Shown one piece after another: positions 35,551-43,954 of a stretch of 64,000 nucleotides of DNA. Where the stretch lies: positions 141,481-205,480 of the forward strand of contig ONND01000007.1 of NCBI GenBank assembly GCA_900319105.1. Reading direction: 5' to 3'. The notes under the pieces were generated by a model that searched no databases, had not been told where the DNA came from, and worked only from the letters and a program-made list of their open reading frames with translations. Position numbers and translations under genes: made by a program. The stretch comes from an uncultured Bacteroidales bacterium. GTDB lineage: Bacteria; Bacteroidota; Bacteroidia; Bacteroidales; Paludibacteraceae. Position 1 is the first letter of the stretch; each line of letters starts with the position of its first letter.

Positions 35551-36579
35551 ATGAACGTGTTCGGAGATAAATGGACGTTTACGAGCTTCGGTGAGTCTCA
35601 CGGAGCCGCGATAGGCGGTGTACTGGACGGTGTACCTGCCGGGCTACCTATCGATCTGGACAAGATCCGTGAAGAGCTGGAGCGTCGGGCAGGGAAGAAA
35701 CCTAACCCCGACCATTCCCTTAAGGGAAGGGAGACAGGAGTATCACCTCGAGCGGTGCGCGAACCGGATGAAGTGGAGTGGCTCTCCGGTGTCCTTCGGT
35801 CTGTCAGTCCGGAGGACGGTCTGTCAGCAGAGCGGTCTGTCAGCAATGCAGTCTGTCAGCAAAGCGGTCTAATAACTCTCGGTACCCCGATCGCCTTCAT
35901 CATTCGCAACAAGGATGCGCGGCCGGAGGATTACGAATGGCTCAAACACTCCTATCGCACCGGACACGCCGATAAGGTATACGAGCAGAAATATGGTATT
36001 CGCGACTGGCGCGGAGGCGGCAGAGCGAGTGCACGCGAGACGGCAGCACGCGTGGTAGCCGGAGGGATAGCCAAGCAGGAGTTGGCGCAGAAAGGCATTG
36101 ATATCCATGCAGAGTTGATCCAAGTGGGCGCAGAGACGGACCCGGCTAAGTTCGCCGACACGATTGCTGCTTATCAGCGCGAGGGAGACTCTATAGGAGG
36201 CATCGTGGAGTGCCGCATCCAAGGCCTGAAAGCAGGAACAGGCGAACCGATCTTCGATAAACTGCAAGCGCATCTCGCCTTTGCGATCATGAGCATCAAT
36301 GCCTGCAAAGGGTTTGAGTACGGTACCGGTTTTGGCGGCGTCACGCAGCCAGGATCAGCCATCAATCATATTTCCGGAGGTATCGCCGGAGGTATTTCCG
36401 ATGGTTCGGAGATTATCTTCCGCTGCGTCTTCAAACCCACACCCACTACGCCAAAGGCATTGGAAGAAGTGACAAAGGGACAAAGTACAAAGGTCGGTCG
36501 CCATGATGCGTGTGTGGCGGTAAGGGCAGTGCCGGTAGTCGAAGCGATGACAGCTCTCGCTCTGGTACAGTTTTTGTAA
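35551..36579 (+). CDS. aroC: Chorismate synthase with two in-frame repeat insertions
   Basis: 342 residues. Chorismate synthase turns EPSP into chorismate using reduced FMN, the last shared step of aromatic synthesis. Signatures: FGESHGAAIGGVLDGVPAG (1st), YGIRDWRGGGRASARETAARV (2nd, minus one residue) and GRHDACVAVRAVPVVEAM (3rd). Two stretches are longer than usual: LKGRETGVSP (around residue 53, coded by a CCCTTAAGGG palindrome at 35717-35726) and about 25 residues between LSGVL and TLGTPIAFII (around 83-108), coded by a 16-base tandem repeat. Frame is kept through both. The conserved active-site blocks are intact, so it may still work. Confidence 0.93.
   Translation: MNVFGDKWTFTSFGESHGAAIGGVLDGVPAGLPIDLDKIREELERRAGKKPNPDHSLKGRETGVSPRAVREPDEVEWLSGVLRSVSPEDGLSAERSVSNAVCQQSGLITLGTPIAFIIRNKDARPEDYEWLKHSYRTGHADKVYEQKYGIRDWRGGGRASARETAARVVAGGIAKQELAQKGIDIHAELIQVGAETDPAKFADTIAAYQREGDSIGGIVECRIQGLKAGTGEPIFDKLQAHLAFAIMSINACKGFEYGTGFGGVTQPGSAINHISGGIAGGISDGSEIIFRCVFKPTPTTPKALEEVTKGQSTKVGRHDACVAVRAVPVVEAMTALALVQFL
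35797..35870. repeat. 16-base tandem repeat inside aroC
   Basis: CGGTCTGTCAG occurs at 35797, 35817 and 35833, CAGTCTGTCAG at 35849 and CGGTCT at 35865: after the first spacing of 20 the period is 16. Because 16 is not divisible by three each unit encodes different residues. Confidence 0.85.
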
Positions 36580-36625
36580 AGAAAAAAATGAATAAATAGT
36601 AAATAATCAAACAGTAAATAGTATT

Positions 36626-36859
36626 ATGGCAACAAAGAAATTAACCCGCTCGACCAATAAGATTTTGGCTGGCGTTTGCAGCGGAATCGCCGAGTATTTT
36701 GAAGTAGATCCAACTTTAATGCGTATCTGCTATGCAGCTTTATCTGTCTTTAGTGCAGCATTCCCCGGTCTCATTCTCTACATCATTATGATGTTGGTAA
36801 TGCCGGAGAAAAGTCAGGACAAGAATGACGGATTTGAGGATGCAGAAGTGGTGAAATGA
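36626..36859 (+). CDS. PspC-domain small membrane protein
   Basis: 77 residues. PspC domain: KKLTRSTNKILAGVCSGIAE, YFEVDPTLMRICYAALSVFS, then a membrane segment (FSAAFPGLILYIIMMLVMP, about 42-61). Such proteins take part in envelope-stress responses, but the partner genes of the classical phage-shock system are not near. The stop codon overlaps the start of the next gene (ATGA), so they are co-translated. Confidence 0.9.
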   Translation: MATKKLTRSTNKILAGVCSGIAEYFEVDPTLMRICYAALSVFSAAFPGLILYIIMMLVMPEKSQDKNDGFEDAEVVK

Positions 36860-38763
36860 AAGAAAAGCCAACCATCATTGATTTTGTGGAGCATTATACC
36901 CACAAATTCAGCGAACATGTGTTTCTTCGTGAGAAGATTGACGATGTTTGGACGACTACTACCTTCCAAGAGACGCGCGAGCAGGCGCATCGCATCGGTG
37001 CCGGAATGATGGCACTCGGTCTGCAGAAAGGCGAGCGCGTAGCCTTGCTCAGCCAGGGACGTAACCTTTGGGTCACCGGCGAATTGGGTATTCTCTATGC
37101 CGGCGGTGTGAATGTGCCGCTGAGTATCAAGTTAGAGGAAGCCAGCGATCTGCTGTTCCGTATCCAGCACTCCGACGCACGGTTTATCATGTGCTCCGAG
37201 CAGCAGCTGCCAAAGATCCGGAAGATCCTGCCTGACTGTCCGAAGGTGGAGAAAGTGATTGTTTTTGACCCCTTGGAGCAATACGAGGAGAAAGAGATCT
37301 GTATCAACGAAGTGATCGCGCTCGGCGATGCACTCTTGGCTAAAGACCAGGCGTCTTTCCAAGCGCGGTATGAGTCAGTCGGACCGAACGACTACGCCAA
37401 CATCAGTTACACGTCCGGCACGACAGCAGACCCGAAAGGTATTCTGCTGACGCACCGTAACTACACCGCGAACGTGGAGCAAGGCGCGTCGGTTATCCAC
37501 TGTGATGTCGATGATGTCATGTTGATCATCCTGCCGCTGGACCACTGTTTTGCGCACGTGGCAGGTTTCTACACGATGATGTCTTATGGCGGTTCGATCG
37601 CTACGGTGCCCGTGGGCAAAACAGCCATGGCGACCCTCAAGAACATTCCTATCGCTATCAAAGAGGTACGTCCGCATATCATGTTGTCCGTGCCTGCCCT
37701 GGCGCGTAATTTCAAAAAGAGTATAGAGGCCGGTATCAAAGCAAAAGGGCCCAAGCTAGAGAAATTGTACAACTTCGCCCTCCAGAACGCGATCGAGTAC
37801 AACCGCGAGTATTGGAACCGCGGCGGGCTGAAGAACGCGTGGCGTTACCCCTTGGTTAAGCTCTTCGACAAACTGATCTTCAAAGCCGTAAGGGATAATT
37901 TCGGCGGCAGGATGAAGTTCTTCGTGGGCGGTGGAGCCTTGCTCGACATCGCGTTACAACGCTATTTCTGTGCAGTGGGCATGCCGATGTTCCAAGGATA
38001 CGGTCTGAGTGAAGCGACACCGATTATCTGCTCCAACTCTGCCGACGGCGCTATCTTCGGTTCGTCCGGACGCATCGTCAAGCCGATGGAGTTGAAGATC
38101 TGCGATGCGGAAGGTAACGTTGTGCCGGACGGTGAACGCGGCGAGATCGTCATCAAAGGAGAGAATGTGATGGCGGGCTACTGGAAGAACCCTGAATCGA
38201 CCGCATCTACTATCATCGACGGCTGGTTGCACACCGGCGACATGGGGTACGTCACCAAAGAGCACCCGGGATATCTGTGGGTGGTAGGACGATTCAAATC
38301 GCTCCTCATCCGTGCTGACGGCGAGAAATACAGCCCCGAAGGATTCGAGGATTCACTGACCGACGGAAGTATTTACGTGGATCAATGTATCTTGCACAAC
38401 AACCAAGACCCCTATACGATCCTGCTGATGGTGCCCAATAAAGAGGCATTACAGGCTTGGGCGAAGTCGCAAGGCAAAGACCCGGAGACCCGTGAAGGCA
38501 AGGAGTGTATGCTGCTCAAGATCCAAAGCGAAGTGGACTCGTACCGCCCCGGAGGAAGCAGAGACGGCATCTTCCCGGAGGCTTGGCTGCCCACCTCCAT
38601 CGCTGTCTTGGACGAAGCATGGACAGAGCAGAACCATCTCGTCAACTCCACCATGAAAGTGGTACGAGGCAAAGTGGAAACCTATTTCCAAGACCGCATC
38701 GACTATGCCTATACAGCGGAAGGCAAAGAGCTGATGAACGAAAAGAACCTTGCTGATATTTGA
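36856..38763 (+). CDS. Long-chain acyl-CoA synthetase (AMP-forming)
   Basis: 635 residues of the ANL superfamily. AMP-binding P-loop ISYTSGTTADPKGILLTH (about 177-194), GYGLSEATPIICSNS (A5 motif, about 377-391), GWLHTGDMGYV (A7) and GRFKSLLIRADGEKYSPEG (A8, with catalytic Lys-type hinge). It activates fatty acids to acyl-CoA in two steps through acyl-AMP. It begins by a four-base overlap with the PspC gene. The terminator arm starts inside its last codons. Confidence 0.9.
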   Translation: MKEKPTIIDFVEHYTHKFSEHVFLREKIDDVWTTTTFQETREQAHRIGAGMMALGLQKGERVALLSQGRNLWVTGELGILYAGGVNVPLSIKLEEASDLLFRIQHSDARFIMCSEQQLPKIRKILPDCPKVEKVIVFDPLEQYEEKEICINEVIALGDALLAKDQASFQARYESVGPNDYANISYTSGTTADPKGILLTHRNYTANVEQGASVIHCDVDDVMLIILPLDHCFAHVAGFYTMMSYGGSIATVPVGKTAMATLKNIPIAIKEVRPHIMLSVPALARNFKKSIEAGIKAKGPKLEKLYNFALQNAIEYNREYWNRGGLKNAWRYPLVKLFDKLIFKAVRDNFGGRMKFFVGGGALLDIALQRYFCAVGMPMFQGYGLSEATPIICSNSADGAIFGSSGRIVKPMELKICDAEGNVVPDGERGEIVIKGENVMAGYWKNPESTASTIIDGWLHTGDMGYVTKEHPGYLWVVGRFKSLLIRADGEKYSPEGFEDSLTDGSIYVDQCILHNNQDPYTILLMVPNKEALQAWAKSQGKDPETREGKECMLLKIQSEVDSYRPGGSRDGIFPEAWLPTSIAVLDEAWTEQNHLVNSTMKVVRGKVETYFQDRIDYAYTAEGKELMNEKNLADI

Positions 38764-38775
38764 GCAAGGTTCTTT
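38745..38775 (+). terminator. Terminator of the acyl-CoA synthetase gene
   Basis: Stem GAACCTTGCT / AGCAAGGTTC with loop GATATTTG, followed by TTT; stop codon TGA lies at the loop end. Confidence 0.82.
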
Positions 38776-38809
38776 CCTTATCTATACGCGTACGTACGCG
38801 CGTTATTTA

Positions 38810-40264
38810 TTATTTGACTACAACCGGCTCATATTTCGGAACAAGCGTCTTCATTACAGACCAGCCGATGAGGTAAGCCACAGCGCAGATACAGAAGATG
38901 ATCATGTATCCTGCGGGTTTGCCGGTGAAGCCTGCGAACTTAAATGCCTCGCCCATCTGAGCAGCGTGGTCGAAGAGCATACCCGAACCCTTGTTGATGA
39001 GGAACGAGCCTACACCGCCTGCCATAGCACCGATACCGGTGATGGTAGCCACAGCCGATTTCGGGAACATATCACCCGTCGTCGAGAAGATATTGGCACT
39101 CCAACTCTGGTGAGCAGCGCCCACGATACCGATGATGATAGCTACTGCCCAAGGACCATAGACACCACCGAGCGGCTGTGCGAACAATGCAAAGATCGGG
39201 AAGAACGCAAAGATCAACATAGCGCGCATACGACCTGCGTACGGCTCCATGCCTTTCTTCTCCACGAAGATCTTCGGCAGATAACCGCCAAACAACGAGA
39301 TAACCGTTACAATCGCGTACAGCGTGAAGATCAAAGCAATACCTTGCGGGTCAGAAGCCTTGATACCAAACTGATCTTGGAAATAAGCCGGCGCCCAGAA
39401 GAGGAAGAACCACCAAACGCCGTCGGTCATGAACTTACCAAACGCAAACGACCAGGTCTGTTTGTGCTTGAAAGCCTCGCCAAACGACATCTGTTTTTCA
39501 GCTTTCTCACCGGATGGCTGTCCGTCTCCAGAGACGCTCCGGTCGTCTTGGTGGATATACTCAAGCTCTGCCTCGTTTACATGCTTGGACTCCTCGGGTT
39601 TGTCATAGACAAAAATCCAGATACCTGCCCAGATGAAGCCCAGCGCACCGATGATGATGAACGCCATCTCCCATCCGAGGCTCTTCGCCAGCAGAGGGAT
39701 AGTAGCCGGAGCAGCGAGCGCACCTACCGATGCACCTGCATTAAACAGGGCGGTAGCGAACGCACGGTCTTTCTTCGGGAAATACTCGGCAGTCACCTTG
39801 ATAGCAGCAGGGAAGTTTCCTGCCTCACCAAGGCCCAAGACCAAACGGCAGAAGAGGAACAGGTACACACTCACCATCGAGATGGTACTTACAATCGTTC
39901 CGGTCGCTTCCAACAGCGCTGCCTTGCTCTCCAAGCCAACAACCTGCTCGGTAACCCATCCGCATCCTGCGTGCATAACGGCACCTAACGACCAAACGAT
40001 GATCGCCCAGAGGTAACCTTTCTTCGTGCCCATCCAGTCGATGAACTTACCGGCGAAGAGGCAGAAGATAGCGTACGCGATAGAGAACACACCCGTGATC
40101 GTTCCGTAGTCGGAATCGGTCCAGTGGAACTCAGGCTGAATAAACTCTTTGAAGGTCAACGACAGAACCTGGCGGTCCATATAGTTAACCGTAGTGGCGA
40201 AGAAAAGCATCGCACACATGACCCAACGCCAGTTGGTCATGACAGCTTTTTTTACGTCATTCAT
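38810..40264 (-). CDS. exuT: MFS hexuronate transporter (ExuT-like)
   Basis: 484 residues, 12 membrane segments, anion:cation symporter branch of MFS. Motifs: TTVNYMDRQVLSLTF in helix 1, GKFIDWMGTKKGYLWAI (loop 2-3), FCRLVLGLGEAGNFPAAIKV (RxxLGxGEaxxFPa signature of hexuronate/glucarate carriers). Imports glucuronate and/or galacturonate with protons. Only two bases separate it from the upstream aldolase gene, so it is the last gene of the hexuronate operon. Confidence 0.9.
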   Translation of the reverse strand: MNDVKKAVMTNWRWVMCAMLFFATTVNYMDRQVLSLTFKEFIQPEFHWTDSDYGTITGVFSIAYAIFCLFAGKFIDWMGTKKGYLWAIIVWSLGAVMHAGCGWVTEQVVGLESKAALLEATGTIVSTISMVSVYLFLFCRLVLGLGEAGNFPAAIKVTAEYFPKKDRAFATALFNAGASVGALAAPATIPLLAKSLGWEMAFIIIGALGFIWAGIWIFVYDKPEESKHVNEAELEYIHQDDRSVSGDGQPSGEKAEKQMSFGEAFKHKQTWSFAFGKFMTDGVWWFFLFWAPAYFQDQFGIKASDPQGIALIFTLYAIVTVISLFGGYLPKIFVEKKGMEPYAGRMRAMLIFAFFPIFALFAQPLGGVYGPWAVAIIIGIVGAAHQSWSANIFSTTGDMFPKSAVATITGIGAMAGGVGSFLINKGSGMLFDHAAQMGEAFKFAGFTGKPAGYMIIFCICAVAYLIGWSVMKTLVPKYEPVVVK

Positions 40265-40266
40265 AA

Positions 40267-40935
40267 TTATTTCTTACAACCTTTAATGATTTCAAAACAC
40301 TCTTTGCACTTGTCGGTAACGTACTTCCAGTCGCCGGCTTTTACCTTGTCGCTCGGGAACAACTTGCTGCCCATGCCTACGCAGTAAACACCTGCTGCGA
40401 ACCATTTCTCGAGGTTCTCTTTCTCCGGAGCCACGCCACCGGTAACCATGATCTTCGACCACGGTATCGGAGCCATCAGACCCTTCACCATGTTCGGACC
40501 ATAGACATCACCCGGGAACAGTTTGGTCAGGTCGCTACCTAACTCCTGTGCCTTACCGATCTCGCTTACCGAGCCGCAACCCGGGCAGTAGGGAACAAGA
40601 CGACGGTTGCAAACCGGAGCAATCTCCGGATTGAACAACGGACCGACTACGAAGCAAGCGCCCAACTGGATATACAGCGCAGCCGTCGGAGCATCCACTA
40701 CAGAGCCCACGCCCAGTGCCAGTTCGGGGCACTCAACAGCAGCCCACTTAACCAGCGGACCGAATACCTCGTGCGCAAAGTCGCCACGGTTGGTGAACTC
40801 GAACGCGCGTACGCCGCCTTCGTAGCAAGCCTTAATCACGTTCTTACAAACTTCCACGTCCTTGTGATAGAACACAGGAACCATCGGTGCAGCGGCAATC
40901 TTCGCCATCACCTGAAATTTATCAAATTTAGCCAT
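40267..40935 (-). CDS. eda: KDPG/KHG aldolase
   Basis: 222 residues of the class I KDPG aldolase family. Visible motifs: [30 protein letters not shown] (catalytic Glu region), [44 protein letters not shown] (Schiff-base Lys region) and [16 protein letters not shown]. It splits 2-keto-3-deoxy-6-phosphogluconate into pyruvate and glyceraldehyde-3-phosphate. It follows kdgK by 76 bases and precedes exuT. Confidence 0.95.
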   Translation of the reverse strand: MAKFDKFQVMAKIAAAPMVPVFYHKDVEVCKNVIKACYEGGVRAFEFTNRGDFAHEVFGPLVKWAAVECPELALGVGSVVDAPTAALYIQLGACFVVGPLFNPEIAPVCNRRLVPYCPGCGSVSEIGKAQELGSDLTKLFPGDVYGPNMVKGLMAPIPWSKIMVTGGVAPEKENLEKWFAAGVYCVGMGSKLFPSDKVKAGDWKYVTDKCKECFEIIKGCKK

Positions 40936-41011
40936 AATTTTATTGGATTATGGACCGCTCGCTCTGCTCGCTTATTCCTTTAGCGGAGCGGTCCTTATTC
41001 TTTATTCCTAA

Positions 41012-41935
41012 TTAGCGTTGAACACGTCCGTTAGCGTTACCACCTGCGAGGCTCAATACCTCATCTTCGCTTACGAGGTTGTAGTCGCCGTTGATGGTGT
41101 GCTTCAGAGCCGAAGCAGCTACTGCGAACTCAAGAGCCGAAGCCTGGTCGCCCGGATACTTGAGCATACCGTGGATCAGACCGCCGGAGAACGAGTCACC
41201 GCCACCTACGCGGTCGATGATCGGGTTGATCTCGTAACGCTTGCTCTGGTAGAACTCCTTGCCGTTGTAGATCATGGCTTTCCAGCCGTTGAACGTAGCG
41301 CTGTAGCTCTCGCGCAGCGTCGAAACAACATACTTGAAGCCGAACTCTTTCATCATCTGCTCGAAGATGCCTTTGTAGCCCTCAGCGTTGGTCTCGCCGC
41401 CTTCTACATCTGCATCCGGCTTGAAGCCGAGACACAGCTCTGCATCTTCCTCGTTACCGATACATACATCTACGTACTTCATCAACGGACGCATGATCGA
41501 GATAGCTTTCTCGCTGGTCCACAGTTTCTTACGGAAGTTCAGGTCCACCGAAACGGTTACGCCGTGACGCTTTCAGCAGCTTTGTCCGAGATAGCCGGAG
41601 TGATGCCGCTCCAGTGGAACCATGCTGCACCTTCCATGATCTTGTCGAAGTCAAAATCCTTCGGATCTGCCTCAGCGATAGCGCTGTGAGCACGGTCGTA
41701 AATGACCTTGGACGGACGCATCGAAGCGCCGGTCTCGCAGTAGTACAGACCTACGCGGTCGCCGCCACGAACGATATAATCGTCCTTCACGCCATAACGA
41801 CGCAGTGAGTTAACGGCAATCTGACCGATCTCATGTTTCGGCAGTTTGGTTACCAGATAAGCCTCGTGACCATAGTTAGCGCACGAAATAGCTACGTTAG
41901 CCTCACCACCACCGGGGATGATACGGAAAAATGAA
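41012..41935 (-). pseudogene. kdgK: 2-keto-3-deoxygluconate kinase, frameshifted and lacking its 5' end
   Basis: Two frames together cover most of a PfkB-type KDG kinase. The upstream part runs from about 41935 (IIPGGGEANVAISCANYGHE, LVTKLPKHEIGQIAVNSLRR, GGDRVGLYYCETGASMRPSK, WFHWSGITPAISDKAAESV) and hits a stop at 41557; the downstream part (GVTVSVDLNFRKKLW to stop at 41012) includes RVGGGDSFSGGLIHG with the catalytic Asp. Against the family pattern about 11 residues are missing at 41564, leaving five bases, so a gap of 28 bases is inferred. The first 25-30 residues, including the start codon, are absent: sequence changes to AT-rich DNA of the adjacent island near 41940. The gene would not make a working enzyme as given. 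Confidence 0.85.
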
Positions 41936-42009
41936 TTAAATTGGTTAATATTGTTGTTTGTTTTGTTTGTTGTTTTTCTTTGTTTATATTATCTATTGTT
42001 CTGTTTTTT

Positions 42010-42050
42010 AGGATTTGGCCTTCGTCTATTAGCCCCGAATTTTATTCGGG
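42010..42050. repeat. REP palindrome 1 (downstream of RAYT)
   Basis: Starts AGGATTTGGCCTTCGTC, ends in CCCGAAT-TTT-ATTCGGG (42034-42050). It is a 41-base unit repeated at 42091-42131. Confidence 0.88.
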
Positions 42051-42090
42051 TTTGAATTATTCTGTGTTATCTTTTGTCTTATTGCTGTTG

Positions 42091-42131
42091 AGGATTTGGC
42101 CTTCGTCTATTAGTCCCGCATTTTATGCGGG
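42091..42131. repeat. REP palindrome 2, supplies the RAYT stop codon
   Basis: Same 41-base unit but with stem CCCGCAT-TTT-ATGCGGG: the A-T pair of copy 1 is a C-G pair here, with both arms changed together. The minus-strand TAA stop of the RAYT gene (42123-42125) lies within the loop/stem. Confidence 0.88.
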
Positions 42132-43214
42132 TTTGTTCAATGCCTCGCATATTCCCTCTGCCATTTTATTCATCACCACACACTCAGCTCTGGTCACATG
42201 AGGCTTGTCCGGATTATGCTGCCACGGCGATAGTATCAACATCCTTCCCTCTGCGACCGCCTCAAACAATCCCTCTGCCGGCTTGTAATACTCCCCAAAT
42301 CCATTATCCGCTATATAAATAATGGTATGTTTCTCGCGCAGCAACACCTCCAATACCTCCTTCTCTTTCGGGCTAATGAACGGCGACACCATCACTACCC
42401 CTTTACGAGCCGCCAGCACACATCCGTTCATATACTCGCGTAGCCGTGTCGCGTCTCCATGCTGCTCAGCATCTTCCACCCAAATCCTCCGTACATGTAC
42501 CGGCGAGAACTTCTCTGCCTGCATAATGCCTACATTCCCAATTCCGCTATATTTCTGTCCCGCTATCTCTATATCTCGCTGCACTCTGAAATATCCCGGC
42601 ATCAACCTTTTCGTTGCTAACCTCTGCGGGTTCATCTGCACATAGCGGATCATCGTTTGTAGTTGCCCTTTGTGTGACATCGGACGCACAAAAGGCCGCT
42701 CTGTGAATATTGGAAATGGGAAACCTCCGTTCTTATCTCCCGCCTTGCCTCCTTGCTCTCCTTCGTCCATTAGCCCCGAATTCAATTCGGGATAAATAGC
42801 ATGGCATGCAATGTCCCCTTCGTTTGTTAACCCCGAATTTAATTCGGGACTAATTGACGAAGGAATTGTTCTTCCGAGTTTTTTTGCTCCTTGCCAGAAT
42901 CCTCGAACGACCGTATTGAATGTCTTATCCATCGGGCGTGTTACATAAATAATAGCATGCAAGTGGTCTGGCATAAGACAATATTGAAGGATTCGCGTTT
43001 CCGGATAGTAATTATGAAGATTCACTAACTCATCAACAAGTCTATCCCCCATCTCAGTCCTTTCCACCACTGCCTGTTTTGGATCACTCTCAGGAATGAC
43101 AAGCCTTCCCAATAAACTCTCTCTGCTTGGCACAACCAGCGTAACGTGGTAAATGCCGACACCTCTCCATGCCGTTCCCGTCTCTTGCCATTTCCATGTC
43201 TCCTGTTCTGCCAT
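42123..43214 (-). CDS. REP-associated tyrosine transposase (RAYT) fused to a Rossmann-like domain
   Basis: 363 residues from the ATG at 43214; a TTG at 43235 is a weaker upstream start. The N-terminal Y1/HUH domain has GIYHVTLVVPSR, YCLMPDHLHAIIYV (HUH pair at 84 and 86) and the candidate catalytic Tyr191 in MIRYVQMNPQR. Between these two blocks lie two REP-coded peptides, SPELNSGLTNEG and YPELNSGLMDEG (about 122-152). The C-terminal 100 residues (AARKGVVMVSPFISPKEKEV, TIIYIADNGFGEYYKP, RMLILSPWQH) resemble a DprA/SLOG-type Rossmann fold, which is not part of classical RAYTs. RAYTs cut and join single-stranded DNA at REP hairpins. The fold of the C-terminal part is inferred by eye. Confidence 0.85.
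   Translation of the reverse strand: MAEQETWKWQETGTAWRGVGIYHVTLVVPSRESLLGRLVIPESDPKQAVVERTEMGDRLVDELVNLHNYYPETRILQYCLMPDHLHAIIYVTRPMDKTFNTVVRGFWQGAKKLGRTIPSSISPELNSGLTNEGDIACHAIYPELNSGLMDEGEQGGKAGDKNGGFPFPIFTERPFVRPMSHKGQLQTMIRYVQMNPQRLATKRLMPGYFRVQRDIEIAGQKYSGIGNVGIMQAEKFSPVHVRRIWVEDAEQHGDATRLREYMNGCVLAARKGVVMVSPFISPKEKEVLEVLLREKHTIIYIADNGFGEYYKPAEGLFEAVAEGRMLILSPWQHNPDKPHVTRAECVVMNKMAEGICEALNKPA
42760..42791. repeat. REP palindrome 3, in frame inside RAYT
   Basis: CCTTCGTCCATTAGC followed by stem CCCGAAT-TCA-ATTCGGG (42775-42791). Codes YPELNSGLMDEG on the minus strand. Confidence 0.88.
42817..42863. repeat. REP palindrome 4, in frame inside RAYT
   Basis: Core CCCGAAT-TTA-ATTCGGG (42832-42848) inside a longer inverted repeat with outer arms CCTTCGT (42817-42823) and ACGAAGG (42857-42863). 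Codes SPELNSGLTNEG on the minus strand. Confidence 0.88.
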
Positions 43215-43348
43215 TTTCTTTGTATCTTTTTTCAACTAGTGACAATCTGTCACCGCTTCACGATGTGCCACTTTGCGTCTGTATTTCTATTATCGGTCTC
43301 TCTCCCTTCCGTCCTAGATCCATCCACCTGTCTTCCATTAGTCTCCAT

Positions 43349-43392
43349 CGGATGCCGATCGGGTGCTCATCGGATGCTGATCGGGTGCTCAT
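43349..43392. repeat. Four 11-base tandem units upstream of RAYT
   Basis: CGGATGCCGAT, CGGGTGCTCAT, CGGATGCTGAT, CGGGTGCTCAT, an alternating pattern. The rest of the 43215-43430 gap shows no gene. Confidence 0.85.
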
Positions 43393-43430
43393 TATGACGT
43401 CACCCTGACATCTACGGGAGAATTCCCCGA

Positions 43431-43796
43431 TTATCCGTTGTTCGTGTTACTTTCCTCCTGCTTTCTCTCCTCGCTCAACTCATGTTTGATATAATCGTAC
43501 AGCCTCCCTTGTATAGGCTTGTTATATTTCCTTGCTTTCTTTAGTGCCTCCTCATATCGTGCCTGCCATTCCGCCTTACGCTCCGGATCATGCATGATTG
43601 CCTTCGTCTCCGCCATCAGTTCCGCAAAACGCTTGGCAGTTGGGTGTTCCGCCTTTGCTTTCTTTGTCTTCTTGCTCAACTCCGGTTTCGCACACACAGC
43701 AGCCCATTCCCCGTTTCCCGGAATCCGCCGTGCATAATGTCTCTGATCCACATTCCCCTGCAACCGATCCACTATATTCACCCACTTCGCTTTCAT
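43431..43796 (-). CDS. Small basic hypothetical protein
   Basis: 121 residues, strongly charged (Lys, Arg, Glu), without signal or membrane segment. The N-terminal part (MKAKWVNIVDRLQGNVDQRH, YARRIPGNGEWAAVCAKPE) resembles small Bacteroidales proteins often found near mobile elements; the C-terminal 70 residues are helical (AKRFAELMAETKAIM, EEALKKARKYNKPIQGRLYD). I do not recognise a defined family and propose no function. It lies between the RAYT gene and a split REP copy. Confidence 0.6.
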   Translation of the reverse strand: MKAKWVNIVDRLQGNVDQRHYARRIPGNGEWAAVCAKPELSKKTKKAKAEHPTAKRFAELMAETKAIMHDPERKAEWQARYEEALKKARKYNKPIQGRLYDYIKHELSEERKQEESNTNNG

Positions 43797-43838
43797 TTTT
43801 ATCTATCTTCTTTATGCGACTTTTTTGAGCATTTGTCT

Positions 43839-43897
43839 CCTTCGTCCATTAGCCCCGAAATAATCGTACCCCTTGTGGGTTAAGAATTTTATTCGGG
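43839..43897. repeat. REP palindrome 5, split by a 27-base insert
   Basis: CCTTCGTCCATTAGCCCCGAA (the 5' half of the unit, 43839-43859) and TTTTATTCGGG (43887-43897) are separated by 27 bases, within which ACCCCTTGTGGGT (43868-43880) can fold. Confidence 0.8.
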
Positions 43898-43954
43898 AAC
43901 ATCTTCCAATCCTCTTTTATCTGAACTCTTATGTCACTTCAATATATCCGTATT

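Noticed and set aside
38750-39988. 412-residue plus-strand frame
   Set aside because: Antisense to the hexuronate transporter; charged composition without domain; lies behind a strong terminator.
42010-43897. REP units as a CRISPR array
   Set aside because: Units are irregularly spaced, partly inside a gene and in differing orientation; no cas gene is present.
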